A stretch of 64,000 nucleotides of DNA from Streptomyces antarcticus (GTDB lineage: Bacteria > Actinomycetota > Actinomycetes > Streptomycetales > Streptomycetaceae): positions 134,319 through 198,318 of the forward strand of contig NZ_JAPNLM010000015.1 in the NCBI RefSeq assembly GCF_026627255.1. Direction: 5' to 3'. Shown one piece after another: positions 8,649-19,349 of this stretch. The notes beneath the pieces are model-generated. The model made no database searches, had not been told where the DNA came from, and worked only from the letters and a program-made list of their open reading frames with translations. Made by a program: the position numbers and the translations under genes. Positions within the stretch are counted from its first letter, which is position 1; every line of letters starts with the position of its first letter.

Positions 8649-8870
8649 TCAGGCGACGATCAGGTAGATCCCGTACGCCACGGCCGCCGTGACGAGCGCG
8701 AAGCAGGCGTACGCCCCGCTGCGGGCCAGGGTGGCGCTGCCGCCCTGCTCGGTGGCGGCCTCGTGCTTGGACAGGCCCACCAGGCCCAGGGTGAACAGGG
8801 CCACGAGGGCGACGGTGGCGGAGAGGCTGACCCCGAAGACGGAGCCGAGTGCTTCCCAGTCGATCTTCAT
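8649..8870 (-). CDS. Small two-helix membrane protein downstream of PiT transporter
   Basis: A 73-residue protein with two hydrophobic segments (about 10-33 and 49-72) joined by a short polar loop (SKHEAATEQGGS). It starts at ATG 8870, 25 bases after the end of the phosphate transporter, and a hairpin follows it, so both genes probably share one mRNA. I do not recognise a characterised family. The position suggests an accessory or regulatory subunit of the PiT permease, which is inference only. Confidence 0.75.
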   Translation of the reverse strand: MKIDWEALGSVFGVSLSATVALVALFTLGLVGLSKHEAATEQGGSATLARSGAYACFALVTAAVAYGIYLIVA

Positions 8871-8895
8871 ACTGCCGTTCCTCTGCAGATCTCGG

Positions 8896-10170
<1,275 letters not shown>

Positions 10171-10206
10171 TTACCCAGGCTTCTGTTTGACGTCAGTGGT
10201 TCGGCG

Positions 10207-10239
10207 ACCGTAGGCAACCTGGATGAACGGAAGATGAAC
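10207..10239 (-). promoter_or_regulatory. PHO box (PhoP-binding direct repeats) before pit
   Basis: On the minus strand two 11-bp units, GTTCATCTTCC and GTTCATCCAGG, stand head to tail at 10239-10218. A weaker third unit TTGCCTACGGT follows (10217-10207). The Streptomyces PhoP site is built from 11-bp direct repeats starting GTTCACC, so the first two units match at six of seven conserved bases each. The box is oriented toward pit. Confidence 0.85.
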
Positions 10240-10500
10240 TGACCCCGGCGGAGCGGTGTACTGGTGCGCTACCCGATCGGACTCTTCATCCCGATTACGG
10301 ACTAGATACATCGATTAATGCACGTCAAAGCCGGGTGAATGCGCGCCTCCGCCAACCGGGCCGCCTGCCCCGGACGGCCGTCCCGTCACTCGGAAGAGAG
10401 CTAGGTCACTCCGCCCCGGCCTCCGCGAGCAGACGCCGCGCCGCTCGCGGAGCGACCGCCTCCGGTGGCCCCCCGGAGTCCGGGCGCCGACACTGGAGCC
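10240..10500. other. Intergenic stretch between pit and the plus-strand hydrolase gene
   Basis: This divergent region holds the PHO box at its left end. The middle contains a relatively A/T-rich patch (10290-10320, including GATACATCGATTAATG) that could serve either promoter, but I see no convincing pair of hexamers. No ORF with a plausible ribosome-binding site is visible. Confidence 0.5.
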
Positions 10501-11631
10501 GTGCGTACCGCCACAGCGACGGCAGCGGCCGTCACCACCACGCTCCTGGGCGCCGGAGCGGCCGCGGTCGCGGCCGGCCGGTACGCCGCCGACGCGGCCC
10601 TGCGGCCCGAACCCGGGCGCCCCCTGCCCGGCGGCCCCCGGCTCAGCGTCCACTCCACCGCCCCCGGGCGGGTCGAACTGACCCGGTCCCTCGGCTCCCT
10701 GCGCCCCGGAACATACGGCCTGGACGCCCCCGGCGTGCACGCCGTCGTCGGCCCCGTCCTCCCCGACGCCCCGCACGGCCCCGACACCGTGGTCCGCCGG
10801 CTCGTCGCCGTCACCCACGGCAGCCTGGACCCCGGCACCCGGGTCACCCTCACCCCCCAGGTCCACCTCGGGAACCCGCGCACCGCGCTCGGGCTCGACC
10901 ACGCCGACGTGGACGTCCCCGGGGAGCTGGGCGCGCTGCCCGCCTGGTTCGTGCCCGCGGCCCGGGACACCTGGGTCATCACCGTGCACGGGCTCGGCAG
11001 CGGCCGCGAGCACCCGATGGTGGTCATGCCCTTCCTCCACCGCCACCAACTGCCCGTCCTCGACCTCGCCTACCGGGGCGACCTCAGTGCCCCCGCCCCG
11101 CCCGACGGCCTCGGACACTTCGGCGAATCGGAGTGGCGGGACCTGGACGCCGCCATCCGCTACGCCCTGCGCTACGGCGCCCGCCGCGTGGTCCTGCACG
11201 GCTGGTCCACCGGCGCCGCCATGGCCCTGCGGGCCGCCGAGCGCTCGGCGCTCGCCGACCGGATCTCCGGGCTGGTGCTGGACTCGCCCGTACTCGACTG
11301 GCGCTCGACGCTGCGCGCGCTGGCGGCCGCGCGCCGCATCCCGGCCGCGGTGCTCCCGCTGGCGGTCCGGGCCGCCGAGAGCCGCGCCGGGCTGAGCGCC
11401 GACCGGCGGCCGCCGGGCGCCGACCCCGGCGCGCTGCGCGTCCCGGTCCTGGTCTTCCACGGTCCCGACGACACGCTCGCCTCCTGGGAACCCTCCCGGC
11501 GGCTCGCCGCCGCCCGCCCAGACCTCGTCACCCTGCACACCGTGGCCGGGGCCGGGCACGGGGCGATGTGGAACGCCGACCCGGCCCGGTACGAGGAGGC
11601 CCTGCGCCGCTTCCTCACCCCGCTCGTGTGA
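10501..11631 (+). CDS. Alpha/beta-hydrolase with N-terminal membrane anchor
   Basis: A 376-residue protein starting at GTG 10501 behind GGAG. The first 30 residues form one hydrophobic segment (AAAVTTTLLGAGAAAVAAG), suggesting an anchor or uncleaved signal. The C-terminal half is an alpha/beta-hydrolase: HGLGSGREHP forms the oxyanion region, GWSTG carries the nucleophilic Ser, FHGPDDTLA the acid and GAGHGAMW the His. The middle insert with YRGDLSAP may be a lid. The substrate is unknown; an esterase, peptidase or depolymerase would all fit. It is transcribed alone, with a hairpin following at 11647. Confidence 0.85.
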   Translation: MRTATATAAAVTTTLLGAGAAAVAAGRYAADAALRPEPGRPLPGGPRLSVHSTAPGRVELTRSLGSLRPGTYGLDAPGVHAVVGPVLPDAPHGPDTVVRRLVAVTHGSLDPGTRVTLTPQVHLGNPRTALGLDHADVDVPGELGALPAWFVPAARDTWVITVHGLGSGREHPMVVMPFLHRHQLPVLDLAYRGDLSAPAPPDGLGHFGESEWRDLDAAIRYALRYGARRVVLHGWSTGAAMALRAAERSALADRISGLVLDSPVLDWRSTLRALAAARRIPAAVLPLAVRAAESRAGLSADRRPPGADPGALRVPVLVFHGPDDTLASWEPSRRLAAARPDLVTLHTVAGAGHGAMWNADPARYEEALRRFLTPLV

Positions 11632-11646
11632 GCGCGCCTCGCCTGC

Positions 11647-11671
11647 GCCTCACCTGAGCCTCCTGTGAGGC
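11647..11671 (+). terminator. Hairpin after the hydrolase gene
   Basis: GCCTCAC pairs with GTGAGGC around an 11-base loop, 16 bases past the hydrolase stop. The stem is short and lacks a U-tract, so the assignment is tentative. Confidence 0.5.
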
Positions 11672-11800
11672 ACCGTCATGTGAAGGCCGTGTGGCAGTCG
11701 GGGTACGTCGGGTGGCTTGTCCGGGTCTGTTCCCCGGGCCGGTGGCCGTAGGGGCTGGTTCCGTTTGGGCTTTCGGCCAGTCACGGGCGAGACTGCTTCC

Positions 11801-13243
11801 GTGACGTCCCGAAAGCCTGATGAGCAGTTGGCTCGCGACTCCAGACTCCGACTCGTCTCCCCGCGTTCCGTCGCCGCGGCCCGCAAGGCGGTGACCGACC
11901 GGCGGACCAGAACCGCCCCGCGGCCTCCGGCCGGTACGCCCGCCACGGCGGACCTCGCGAACCGGGCCAGGGCCTCGCTCGCCGACGCCGTGCGCCTGAC
12001 CCGCTGGGCCGAGCTCAACCTCGGAGCCGGTGACGGCGGCCGCCCCGCTCCCGCAGGCGCGCTGCCGGCCTCCGACGTCGAACGGGCCGCCGGGGAACTG
12101 AACCTGACCCACGGCCAGATCCGGGTCGGCTGGGACCGCGCCCGGCTCGCCGGCCTCGTCGAGGTGCACGGCGGCCACGCCCGCCCCGGCTGGCGGCTGC
12201 GTGCCTGGGACCGCGACGACACCGCCGTACTGCGCGGCTGGGTCGCGCTCTTCGACGCCTGGTCGCTGGTCCACCCGGCCCCCGCCGACATCGCCCCCGC
12301 GGCCGTCGCCGAGGTCGTCGAGGCGATGCCCCAGCTCCTCTCCCTCCTCCAGCTGTCGGCCGGCCCGGTGACCGTGCCCGATCTCCTGGACCTGCTGGGA
12401 CAGCGCGTCACCGAGCTGCGCGACGAGCGGTGCGAGGTCCCGTACGGCGCGGAATCCGGCGCCGCGCCGGCCGACCGGGTCCCCGGACCCGCCCCCGTGC
12501 CCGCCGCCGAGAGCCGTCCCGTCCCGCTCGCCCGGCTGCTGCGCTGGGCGCTCGGCGGGCTCGCCGCCGTGGACGCCGTCACCCTCGGCCCCGCCCGGGC
12601 CACCCTCACCCCGCTGGGGAGCTGGGCCGTCTGGGTCAAGCTGGAGCAGATCTGCGTCGCCGCGCAGAGCCCCGCCGGGAACATCGAGCAGTCCGCCGCC
12701 GCCATGCTGCACGGCTGCGCCCGCCTCACCCCGGGCCCGGCCCGCGCCGAGTACAGGGCCTGGCTCGCCGCCCGTCCCGTCGGCCACGCGGTCAGCGAGC
12801 TCCTGCACGCCGCCCGGGGCGAGGACGCGCTGCTGCGCGGCCTCGCCTTCGAAGCGCTGCGCGTGGTCGGAGCCCCCGCGGAACCCGAGGTCCGCGCCGC
12901 GGTCCGCGAGGCCGCCCTGCGGCCCTACGCCCTGCTCTGGCTCGCCGAGCACGACGGGGTCGACCCGGACGAGGCCCAGCACGTGCTCACCGCCGAGGAG
13001 TCGACCTGGCTCTGGGTCGACACCGCGGCCGCCATCGCCGACCACGGCGAGGCGGAACTGCTGGCCCGCCACCTCGACTCGGCCGTACGGACCACCGTTC
13101 CGCGGCTGCTGGACGAGGTCCGCGCGGTCGGGCACCCGCGCACCGTGCAGGTCCTGGTGGCGCTGGCCGCGGCCCACCCCGACCCGGCGCTCGCCAAAGC
13201 GGTCCGCCGGGCCGCGTTCCAGGTGCACACCGGCGGCGCGTAG
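11801..13243 (+). CDS. Uncharacterised 480-residue protein with winged-helix-like segment and alpha-helical repeat-like C-terminus
   Basis: The start is taken at GTG 11801. I do not recognise a named family. The first 60 residues are basic and Arg-rich. Around residues 80-130 lies a segment (ASDVERAAGELNLTHGQIRVGWDRARLAGL) that reads like a small helix-turn-helix followed by a wing-like GGHARPGWRL. The second half, from about 290, is helical with recurring Ala/Leu-rich blocks (HAVSELLHAARG, FEALRVVGAPAEPEVRAAVREA, VLVALAAAHPDPALAKAVRRAAF) that resemble HEAT/ARM repeats. No signal peptide or membrane segment is seen. It could be a regulator or a scaffold. It appears monocistronic. Confidence 0.7.
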   Translation: MTSRKPDEQLARDSRLRLVSPRSVAAARKAVTDRRTRTAPRPPAGTPATADLANRARASLADAVRLTRWAELNLGAGDGGRPAPAGALPASDVERAAGELNLTHGQIRVGWDRARLAGLVEVHGGHARPGWRLRAWDRDDTAVLRGWVALFDAWSLVHPAPADIAPAAVAEVVEAMPQLLSLLQLSAGPVTVPDLLDLLGQRVTELRDERCEVPYGAESGAAPADRVPGPAPVPAAESRPVPLARLLRWALGGLAAVDAVTLGPARATLTPLGSWAVWVKLEQICVAAQSPAGNIEQSAAAMLHGCARLTPGPARAEYRAWLAARPVGHAVSELLHAARGEDALLRGLAFEALRVVGAPAEPEVRAAVREAALRPYALLWLAEHDGVDPDEAQHVLTAEESTWLWVDTAAAIADHGEAELLARHLDSAVRTTVPRLLDEVRAVGHPRTVQVLVALAAAHPDPALAKAVRRAAFQVHTGGA

Positions 13244-13311
13244 CCCCACCCGCGCGGGGGAGCGGGCCGGAGCCGGAGCGCGTACGCGCCGGAGCGGACG
13301 CGCCGCGGGTG

Positions 13312-13707
13312 TCAGACCTGCGGCGCGTACGTACCGAAGCTCCAGACGTTGCCCTCGAGGTCCCGGGCCATGTAGTCCCGCGAGCCGTAGTCCTGGTCGG
13401 TGGGCTCCATCAGGATCTCCACGCCGTGCTCGACGGCCCGCCGGTGGTGGCCGTCCACGTCGTCCACCACCACGTAGACCCCGGTGGGGCCGGCGCCTTC
13501 CATGGCCTTGTCGAAGGCCCCGCCCCGGCCCTTGCTGCCGAGCATCACGGCGCCGCTGCCGTACGACAGCTCGGCGTGCGCCACCGTGCCGTCGTCCCCC
13601 TCGTACACGGCGACCTGGTGGAACCCGAACGCCTCCGTCAGCTGCCGGATCGCCGCCTTGGCGTCGCGGTAGAGCAGGGTCGGACAGATCGACGGAACGC
13701 CTGCCAT
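13312..13707 (-). CDS. VOC-family (glyoxalase/bleomycin-resistance-like) protein
   Basis: A 131-residue protein with the two-module VOC pattern. TLLYRDAKAAIRQLTEAFGF begins the first module, VYVVVDDVDGHHRRAVEHGVEI begins the second, and YMARDLEGNVWSFGTY ends it, the typical final beta-hairpin. ATG 13707 is preferred because AGGGAG stands eight bases upstream; an in-frame GTG nine bases earlier sits too close to that site. Members bind a metal and act on small molecules or sequester drugs. The substrate is unknown. Confidence 0.85.
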   Translation of the reverse strand: MAGVPSICPTLLYRDAKAAIRQLTEAFGFHQVAVYEGDDGTVAHAELSYGSGAVMLGSKGRGGAFDKAMEGAGPTGVYVVVDDVDGHHRRAVEHGVEILMEPTDQDYGSRDYMARDLEGNVWSFGTYAPQV

Positions 13708-13787
13708 GACGATCACTCCCTCTCACTGGTGCATGTCATCGGCCGTGAATGTGACCCACGGCACAGCATGGCAGGCGCCGCCGACAG

Positions 13788-14678
13788 TCAGCGGAAGGTG
13801 TTGCACTGGGCCATGTCCCCGGTCCGGTAGCCCTGGTAGAACCACTGCTGGCGCTGCTCGGCCGACCCGTGCGTCCAGGACTCGGGGGTCACCCGGCCCT
13901 GGAACTTCTCCTGGATCCGGTCGTCACCGACCGCGGCCGCCGCGTCCAGGCCGTCCTTGATGTCCTGGTCCGTCAGGCTCGTGATCAGCGGCCGGCCCGT
14001 GGACTCGTCCGGGGTCTTCGTCGCGTTGTGCGCCCACACCCCCGCGTAGCAGTCCGCCTGGAGCTCCACCTTCACCGCGTTGCTGTTCGCGCCCTGCTGT
14101 CCGTCCTGGGCCCGCTGGAGCGTGCCGGTCAGGTTCTGGATGTGGTGCCCGTACTCGTGGGCGACGACGTACGCCTGGGCGAAGGGGCCGCCGCTCGCCC
14201 CGAACTTCGTCCGCAGCTCGTTGAAGAAGCCCAGGTCCAGGTAGACCTTGCGGTCCGCGGGGCAGTAGAAGGGGCCGACCGCGGAGGTGGCCGACCCGCA
14301 GGCGGTGCCCACGCGGCCGGTGAAGAAGACCGTCTGCGCCGGGCTGTACTGCCCGCCGCGCCGGGTGAACTCCTGGCTCCAGAAGTCCTGCGTGCTGTTG
14401 ACCACCGCGACCAGCCTGCAGTCCTCCCGCGCGTTCGCGTCCTGCCCCGTCCTGCAGGCCTGCTGCACCTGGTTGACGGAGGACGCCGCCGGGTCCGGCT
14501 CCTCGTTCCCCGAGGACAGCCCCAGCTGCTCGGGGCCCACGCCGAAGAGCAGCCCCATGATCAGCGCGATGACGCCGACGATGCCACCGCCGACCGTGGC
14601 CCGTCCGCCGGGGATGCGGCTGCCGCGCACATCGCTGACCTCGGAGGTGTCCAGATTGGCGTTGTCGTCGAACTGCAT
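13788..14678 (-). CDS. YpfJ-type neutral zinc metallopeptidase
   Basis: A 296-residue protein with a short cytoplasmic N-terminus, one transmembrane segment (about 33-52, VGGGIVGVIALIMGLLFGVG) and an extracellular zincin domain. The zinc motif HEYGHH sits near residue 168, and a conserved downstream helix carries VELQADCYAGVWAH, which supplies the third ligand region. Family members are of the YpfJ/KPN_02809 type and their substrates are not known. Several Cys residues (QQACRTGQ, EDCRLVAV, GTACGSA, FYCPADRK) suggest disulfides outside the cell. The start ATG 14678 follows GAGGG. Confidence 0.88.
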   Translation of the reverse strand: MQFDDNANLDTSEVSDVRGSRIPGGRATVGGGIVGVIALIMGLLFGVGPEQLGLSSGNEEPDPAASSVNQVQQACRTGQDANAREDCRLVAVVNSTQDFWSQEFTRRGGQYSPAQTVFFTGRVGTACGSATSAVGPFYCPADRKVYLDLGFFNELRTKFGASGGPFAQAYVVAHEYGHHIQNLTGTLQRAQDGQQGANSNAVKVELQADCYAGVWAHNATKTPDESTGRPLITSLTDQDIKDGLDAAAAVGDDRIQEKFQGRVTPESWTHGSAEQRQQWFYQGYRTGDMAQCNTFR

Positions 14679-14847
14679 CCCGCACCGCCCTCGCATCCAC
14701 GTGCCGTGTCCGCCCTTGCGGCGAGTATCAACCTGTTCATCCTGATACGCGCACCGGTCGGCCGGTGCGTTCCCTGGGCCGAACGGGGGACGCGGCGGAC
14801 CGGGCGCCCGTAGCCCGCATGCCCGGAAAGTAGTTGCGGACCCCCGG

Positions 14848-14853
14848 TAGAAT
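14848..14853 (+). promoter_or_regulatory. -10 hexamer TAGAAT of the leader-ORF/ABC-F transcript
   Basis: TAGAAT ends seven bases before the ATG at 14861, which would place the transcription start on or next to that ATG. I find no good -35 hexamer at the usual distance. Confidence 0.55.
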
Positions 14854-14860
14854 GGTCCTC

Positions 14861-14884
14861 ATGGCAAATCTCCTCGCGGATTAG
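14861..14884 (+). CDS. Seven-codon leader ORF (MANLLAD) upstream of the ABC-F gene
   Basis: ATG at 14861 opens MANLLAD followed by TAG. It ends 61 bases before the ABC-F GTG. There is no ribosome-binding site, but a TAGAAT -10 box lies just upstream, so the ORF could be translated from a leaderless mRNA. ABC-F genes are often controlled by short upstream ORFs that sense stalled ribosomes. Whether this ORF has such a role is inference; it could also be chance. Confidence 0.5.
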   Translation: MANLLAD

Positions 14885-14945
14885 CGGCGTCGAAGCATCG
14901 CGTCCTGCCCCCCTTCCGCCGTCCACACCGCCCTGGAGTATTTCC

Positions 14946-16544
<1,599 letters not shown>

Positions 16545-16571
16545 CCGGGCGCCCGATCGGGGTTCCGCTTC

Positions 16572-16613
16572 TGATCCAATCCCTTATGGATCATTCGGCT
16601 CAGCGGTGATCCA
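16572..16613. repeat. Three TGATCCA motifs between ABC-F and the HTH gene
   Basis: TGATCCA occurs at 16572 and 16607, and its complement TGGATCA at 16587. The first two form an inverted pair (TGATCC, nine bases, then A and GGATCA). The cluster lies just after the ABC-F stop and before its terminator. The rest of the gene-free stretch 16545-16909 contains that terminator and about 200 bases without recognisable signals. Confidence 0.5.
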
Positions 16614-16656
16614 TCATCTGAGTGAGGCGGTCTCGTACCGTCGCGCGTCGTTCGAC

Positions 16657-16694
16657 GGCCCCGGCCGCACTCCTCACAGTGCGCGGCCGGGGCC
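16657..16694 (+). terminator. Terminator of the ABC-F gene
   Basis: GGCCCCGGCCGC at 16657 pairs perfectly with GCGGCCGGGGCC ending at 16694, a 12-bp stem with a 14-base loop, about 110 bases past the ABC-F stop. Confidence 0.75.
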
Positions 16695-16909
16695 TTCCGC
16701 TTATCCCCGCCGCGCCCCTGACCTGCCGGTTTCCGCCGGGGGCTGCGCAGTGTGACGGAGGTCATGCAGCGGAGGAGGAGATTCCGTTCTGCTCGCGCGT
16801 CCACCCCTCGGGAAATGCCGTCGCACCGACCTTGCGGAATGGGTGGCCAGGAAGCGTGGGAGGGGTGATCATGAGAAGTCCAGAGCGCACTTCCCACGAG
16901 GAGGCACGG

Positions 16910-17131
16910 GTGGCCGAGACTCTGAAGAAGGGCAGCCGGGTAACCGGTGCCGCGCGCGACAAGCTCGCGGCAGACCTGAAGAAGAAGTACGACTCCGGTG
17001 CGAGTATCCGGGCGCTGGCCGAAGAGACCGGCCGGTCCTACGGATTCGTCCACCGGATGCTCAGTGAGTCCGGGGTCTCGCTGCGTGGTCGCGGTGGCGC
17101 GACACGCGGCAAGAAGGCCGCTACGGCCTGA
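16910..17131 (+). CDS. Small helix-turn-helix DNA-binding protein
   Basis: A 73-residue basic protein. Residues about 27-55 (YDSGASIRALAEETGRSYGFVHRMLSESG) form a resolvase/MerR-like helix-turn-helix, followed by a basic tail (LRGRGGATRGKKAATA). I chose GTG 16910 because AGGAGG lies five bases upstream. An in-frame ATG at 16871, itself preceded by GGGAGGGG, would add 13 residues and cannot be excluded. The size and composition suggest a nucleoid-type or global DNA-binding protein widespread in actinomycetes. Targets are unknown. Confidence 0.85.
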   Translation: MAETLKKGSRVTGAARDKLAADLKKKYDSGASIRALAEETGRSYGFVHRMLSESGVSLRGRGGATRGKKAATA

Positions 17132-17288
17132 CTCCCCGGTCCCATCGGTTCCGACGATCCACCGTTTCACCGCTTCACTGAACCAGCGGTTCCTTCGGTG
17201 ACCCCCGGTCGGCCCTCCGGCCGGCTGGGTGGTTACTGTGCAGTCACTTAGGCCGGTTGGCGGCCGACTGCACACCGGAGGCATACAG

Positions 17289-18068
17289 ATGGCTCTGCTC
17301 GACAAGGACGGCGTACGACTCACCGTCGACGACACGGTCGCCACGGTGACACTGACCAATCCGGCCAAGCGAAACGCCCAGTCCCCCGCGCTCTGGCGGG
17401 CATTGGCCGAGGCCGGAAGGTCGTTGCCGGGCACCGTCCGGGTCGTCGTGCTGCGCGGCGAGGGACAGTCCTTCTCCGCCGGGCTCGACCGGCAGGCGTT
17501 CACCCCCGAGGGTTTCGAGGGCGAGCCGTCCTTCCTCGACCTGGCACGCGGTTCGGACGAACTGCTCGACTCCACCATCGCCGAGTACCAGGAGGCGTTC
17601 ACCTGGTGGCGGCGCAATGACGTCATCTCCATCGCCGCGGTGCAGGGGCACGCGATCGGCGCCGGCTTCCAGCTCGCGCTCGCGTGCGATCTGCGCGTGG
17701 TCGCGGACGACGTCCAGTTCGCCATGCGCGAGACCAGCCTGGGCCTGGTCCCCGACCTGACCGGAACCCAGCCCCTCACCTCCCTCGTCGGCTACGCCCG
17801 CGCGCTGGAGATCTGCGCCACGGGCCGCTTCGTGCACGCCGAGGAGGCCGAGCGCGTCGGCCTGGCCAACCTCGTCGTCCCGGCGGACGAGCTCGACGCC
17901 GCCGTCCAGGACCTCACGACCGCCCTGCTGGCCCCGCCGCGGGACGCCGTGATCGAGACCAAGACCCTGCTCCGCGGCGCCCCCTCCCGCCCGTACGACG
18001 AGCAGCGCGCCGCCGAGCGCGCCGCCCAGGCCCGCCGCCTGCGCGACCTGGCGGGCCTCTCCGACTGA
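17289..18068 (+). CDS. Enoyl-CoA hydratase/isomerase family protein
   Basis: A 259-residue crotonase-fold protein starting at ATG 17289 behind GGAGG. Oxyanion-hole segments are SFSAGLDRQAF near residue 67 and QGHAIGAGFQLALACDLRVV near 125. The following RETSLGLVPDLTGTQPL has the crotonase consensus, although the hydratase glutamates are not both obvious. Enoyl-CoA hydration is one possibility; isomerase or other crotonase chemistry remains open. It is transcribed alone, with a GC-rich hairpin downstream. Confidence 0.87.
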   Translation: MALLDKDGVRLTVDDTVATVTLTNPAKRNAQSPALWRALAEAGRSLPGTVRVVVLRGEGQSFSAGLDRQAFTPEGFEGEPSFLDLARGSDELLDSTIAEYQEAFTWWRRNDVISIAAVQGHAIGAGFQLALACDLRVVADDVQFAMRETSLGLVPDLTGTQPLTSLVGYARALEICATGRFVHAEEAERVGLANLVVPADELDAAVQDLTTALLAPPRDAVIETKTLLRGAPSRPYDEQRAAERAAQARRLRDLAGLSD

Positions 18069-18088
18069 CCCGACCGGCTCCACACCGG

Positions 18089-18118
18089 CCGCCCCGTCCC
18101 CCGTCCGAGGCGGGGCGG
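18089..18118 (+). terminator. Hairpin after the enoyl-CoA hydratase gene
   Basis: CCGCCCCG pairs with CGGGGCGG around a 14-base loop, 20 bases past the stop. Confidence 0.55.
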
Positions 18119-18260
18119 CGGGGCGGCGGCATGTCCGGGCCGGTGCGGGGCAGGTGCCGGATGGACCGGGTGCGGCCGACCGGCGTAGTCCCCGGTGCGC
18201 CGCGGGGGGTACGGGCCTACCGTGGTCAGGAGTCCAAGCTTCCACTTCTAAGGACAAGCG

Positions 18261-18695
18261 ATGACTGAATCCGCAGCAGGGGGACACATCACCAAGGAGC
18301 CCGGCGACCGGGGCCGTACGACCGTCGCCGACGGGGTGGTCGAGAAGATCGCCGGACTGGCCGCGCGCGAAGTCTTCGGGGTACACGCCATGGGGAGCGG
18401 CACCGGCCTCTCCCGTACGTTCGGGGCCGTGCGGGACCGGGTTCCCGGCGGCGCCAAAGCGGGCGTGAGCCGCGGGGTGAAGGCAGAGGTCGGCGAGGTC
18501 CAGACCGCCCTCGACCTGGAGATCGTCGTCGAATACGGCGTGTCGATCCGTGACGTGGCCCGGGCGGTCCGTGAGAACGTCATCTCGGCGGTCGAGCGGA
18601 TGACCGGCCTGGAGGTGGTCGAGGTCAACATCGCGGTCAGCGACGTCAAACTGCCCGACGAGGAAGACGAGGAGCCGGAGTCCCGGCTCCACTAG
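18261..18695 (+). CDS. Asp23/Gls24 family envelope stress protein
   Basis: A 144-residue protein without signal peptide or membrane segment. It shows the Asp23/Gls24 core: TVADGVVEKIAGLAAREVFGVHAM, then LDLEIVVEYGVSIRDVARAVRENV and ERMTGLEVVEVNIAVSDV. In Gram-positive bacteria such proteins sit at the membrane, held by AmaP, and respond to alkaline or envelope stress. It is first of five plus-strand genes (18261-20483) that include a second Asp23-like protein and an AmaP-like protein. ATG 18261 follows AAGGAC. Confidence 0.9.
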   Translation: MTESAAGGHITKEPGDRGRTTVADGVVEKIAGLAAREVFGVHAMGSGTGLSRTFGAVRDRVPGGAKAGVSRGVKAEVGEVQTALDLEIVVEYGVSIRDVARAVRENVISAVERMTGLEVVEVNIAVSDVKLPDEEDEEPESRLH

Positions 18696-18739
18696 GCCGT
18701 GCCCCCCTCCACCACTTCGCTCCGGCGAGAGGAGCCCGC

Positions 18740-18949
18740 ATGAGCATGGCGGTCGTCGGCCTGTTGGCCGGCATGGCACTGGGGTTCGCCGGCTATTTCG
18801 GCGGCTTCGGGGCCTTCCTGCTGGTGGCCGCCCTCGGCGCCATCGGCTTCGTCCTGGGCCGGTTCCTCGACGGGGACCTGGATCCTGGCGATCTGTTCCG
18901 CCCCCGCGATCGCGGCCGGGTCCGCGGTCGCGACGACCGGGACAGGTGA
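18740..18949 (+). CDS. Small membrane protein of the Asp23 operon (DUF2273-like)
   Basis: A 69-residue protein with two adjacent hydrophobic segments (VVGLLAGMALGFAGYFGGFGA and FLLVAALGAIGFVLGRFLDG) and a basic Arg/Asp-rich tail. This shape and position match the small DUF2273-type proteins found in Asp23/AmaP operons, where they probably help anchor the complex at the membrane. The ATG follows GAGAGGAG. Confidence 0.8.
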   Translation: MSMAVVGLLAGMALGFAGYFGGFGAFLLVAALGAIGFVLGRFLDGDLDPGDLFRPRDRGRVRGRDDRDR

Positions 18950-18956
18950 GGCCCCG

Positions 18957-19349
18957 ATGAGCACGTCCAAGACCACCGCGTCGGGGGTGGACCCCGGGGA
19001 CCGGGGAGCCACCCGCATCGCCGACCGGGTCGTCGCGAAGATCGCTGCCCAGGCCGCCCGGGAGGCGCTCGCGGCGCGCCCGGGCGGGCCCGCGGCCGGC
19101 CATCGCTCCGGGGCGGCGGCCCCGCACGCCACCGTCACGGTGCACCACGACATCGCACGGGTCCGGATCAGCCTGGAGCTCGACTACCCCTCCGACCTCG
19201 CGGCCCAGTGCGCGGCCGTACGCAGTCAGGTCGCCCGGCGGGTCGAGGAGTGCGCGGCGATGTCCGTACCCGAGGTGGACATCGACATCGAGCACCTGCA
19301 CTCCACGCACACCCGGCTTCCCGCCGGGCGGGACCGGCGGCTGCGGTGA
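18957..19349 (+). CDS. Second Asp23/Gls24-like protein
   Basis: A 130-residue protein with a shortened Asp23 core: ATRIADRVVAKIAAQAAREAL, then VHHDIARVRISLELDYPSDL, then RRVEECAAMSVPEVDIDIEHLH. It follows the small membrane gene by seven bases and its stop overlaps the next gene's GTG (GTGA). It probably forms mixed assemblies with the first Asp23 protein. The middle is Ala/Gly/Pro-rich and less conserved. Confidence 0.82.
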   Translation: MSTSKTTASGVDPGDRGATRIADRVVAKIAAQAAREALAARPGGPAAGHRSGAAAPHATVTVHHDIARVRISLELDYPSDLAAQCAAVRSQVARRVEECAAMSVPEVDIDIEHLHSTHTRLPAGRDRRLR

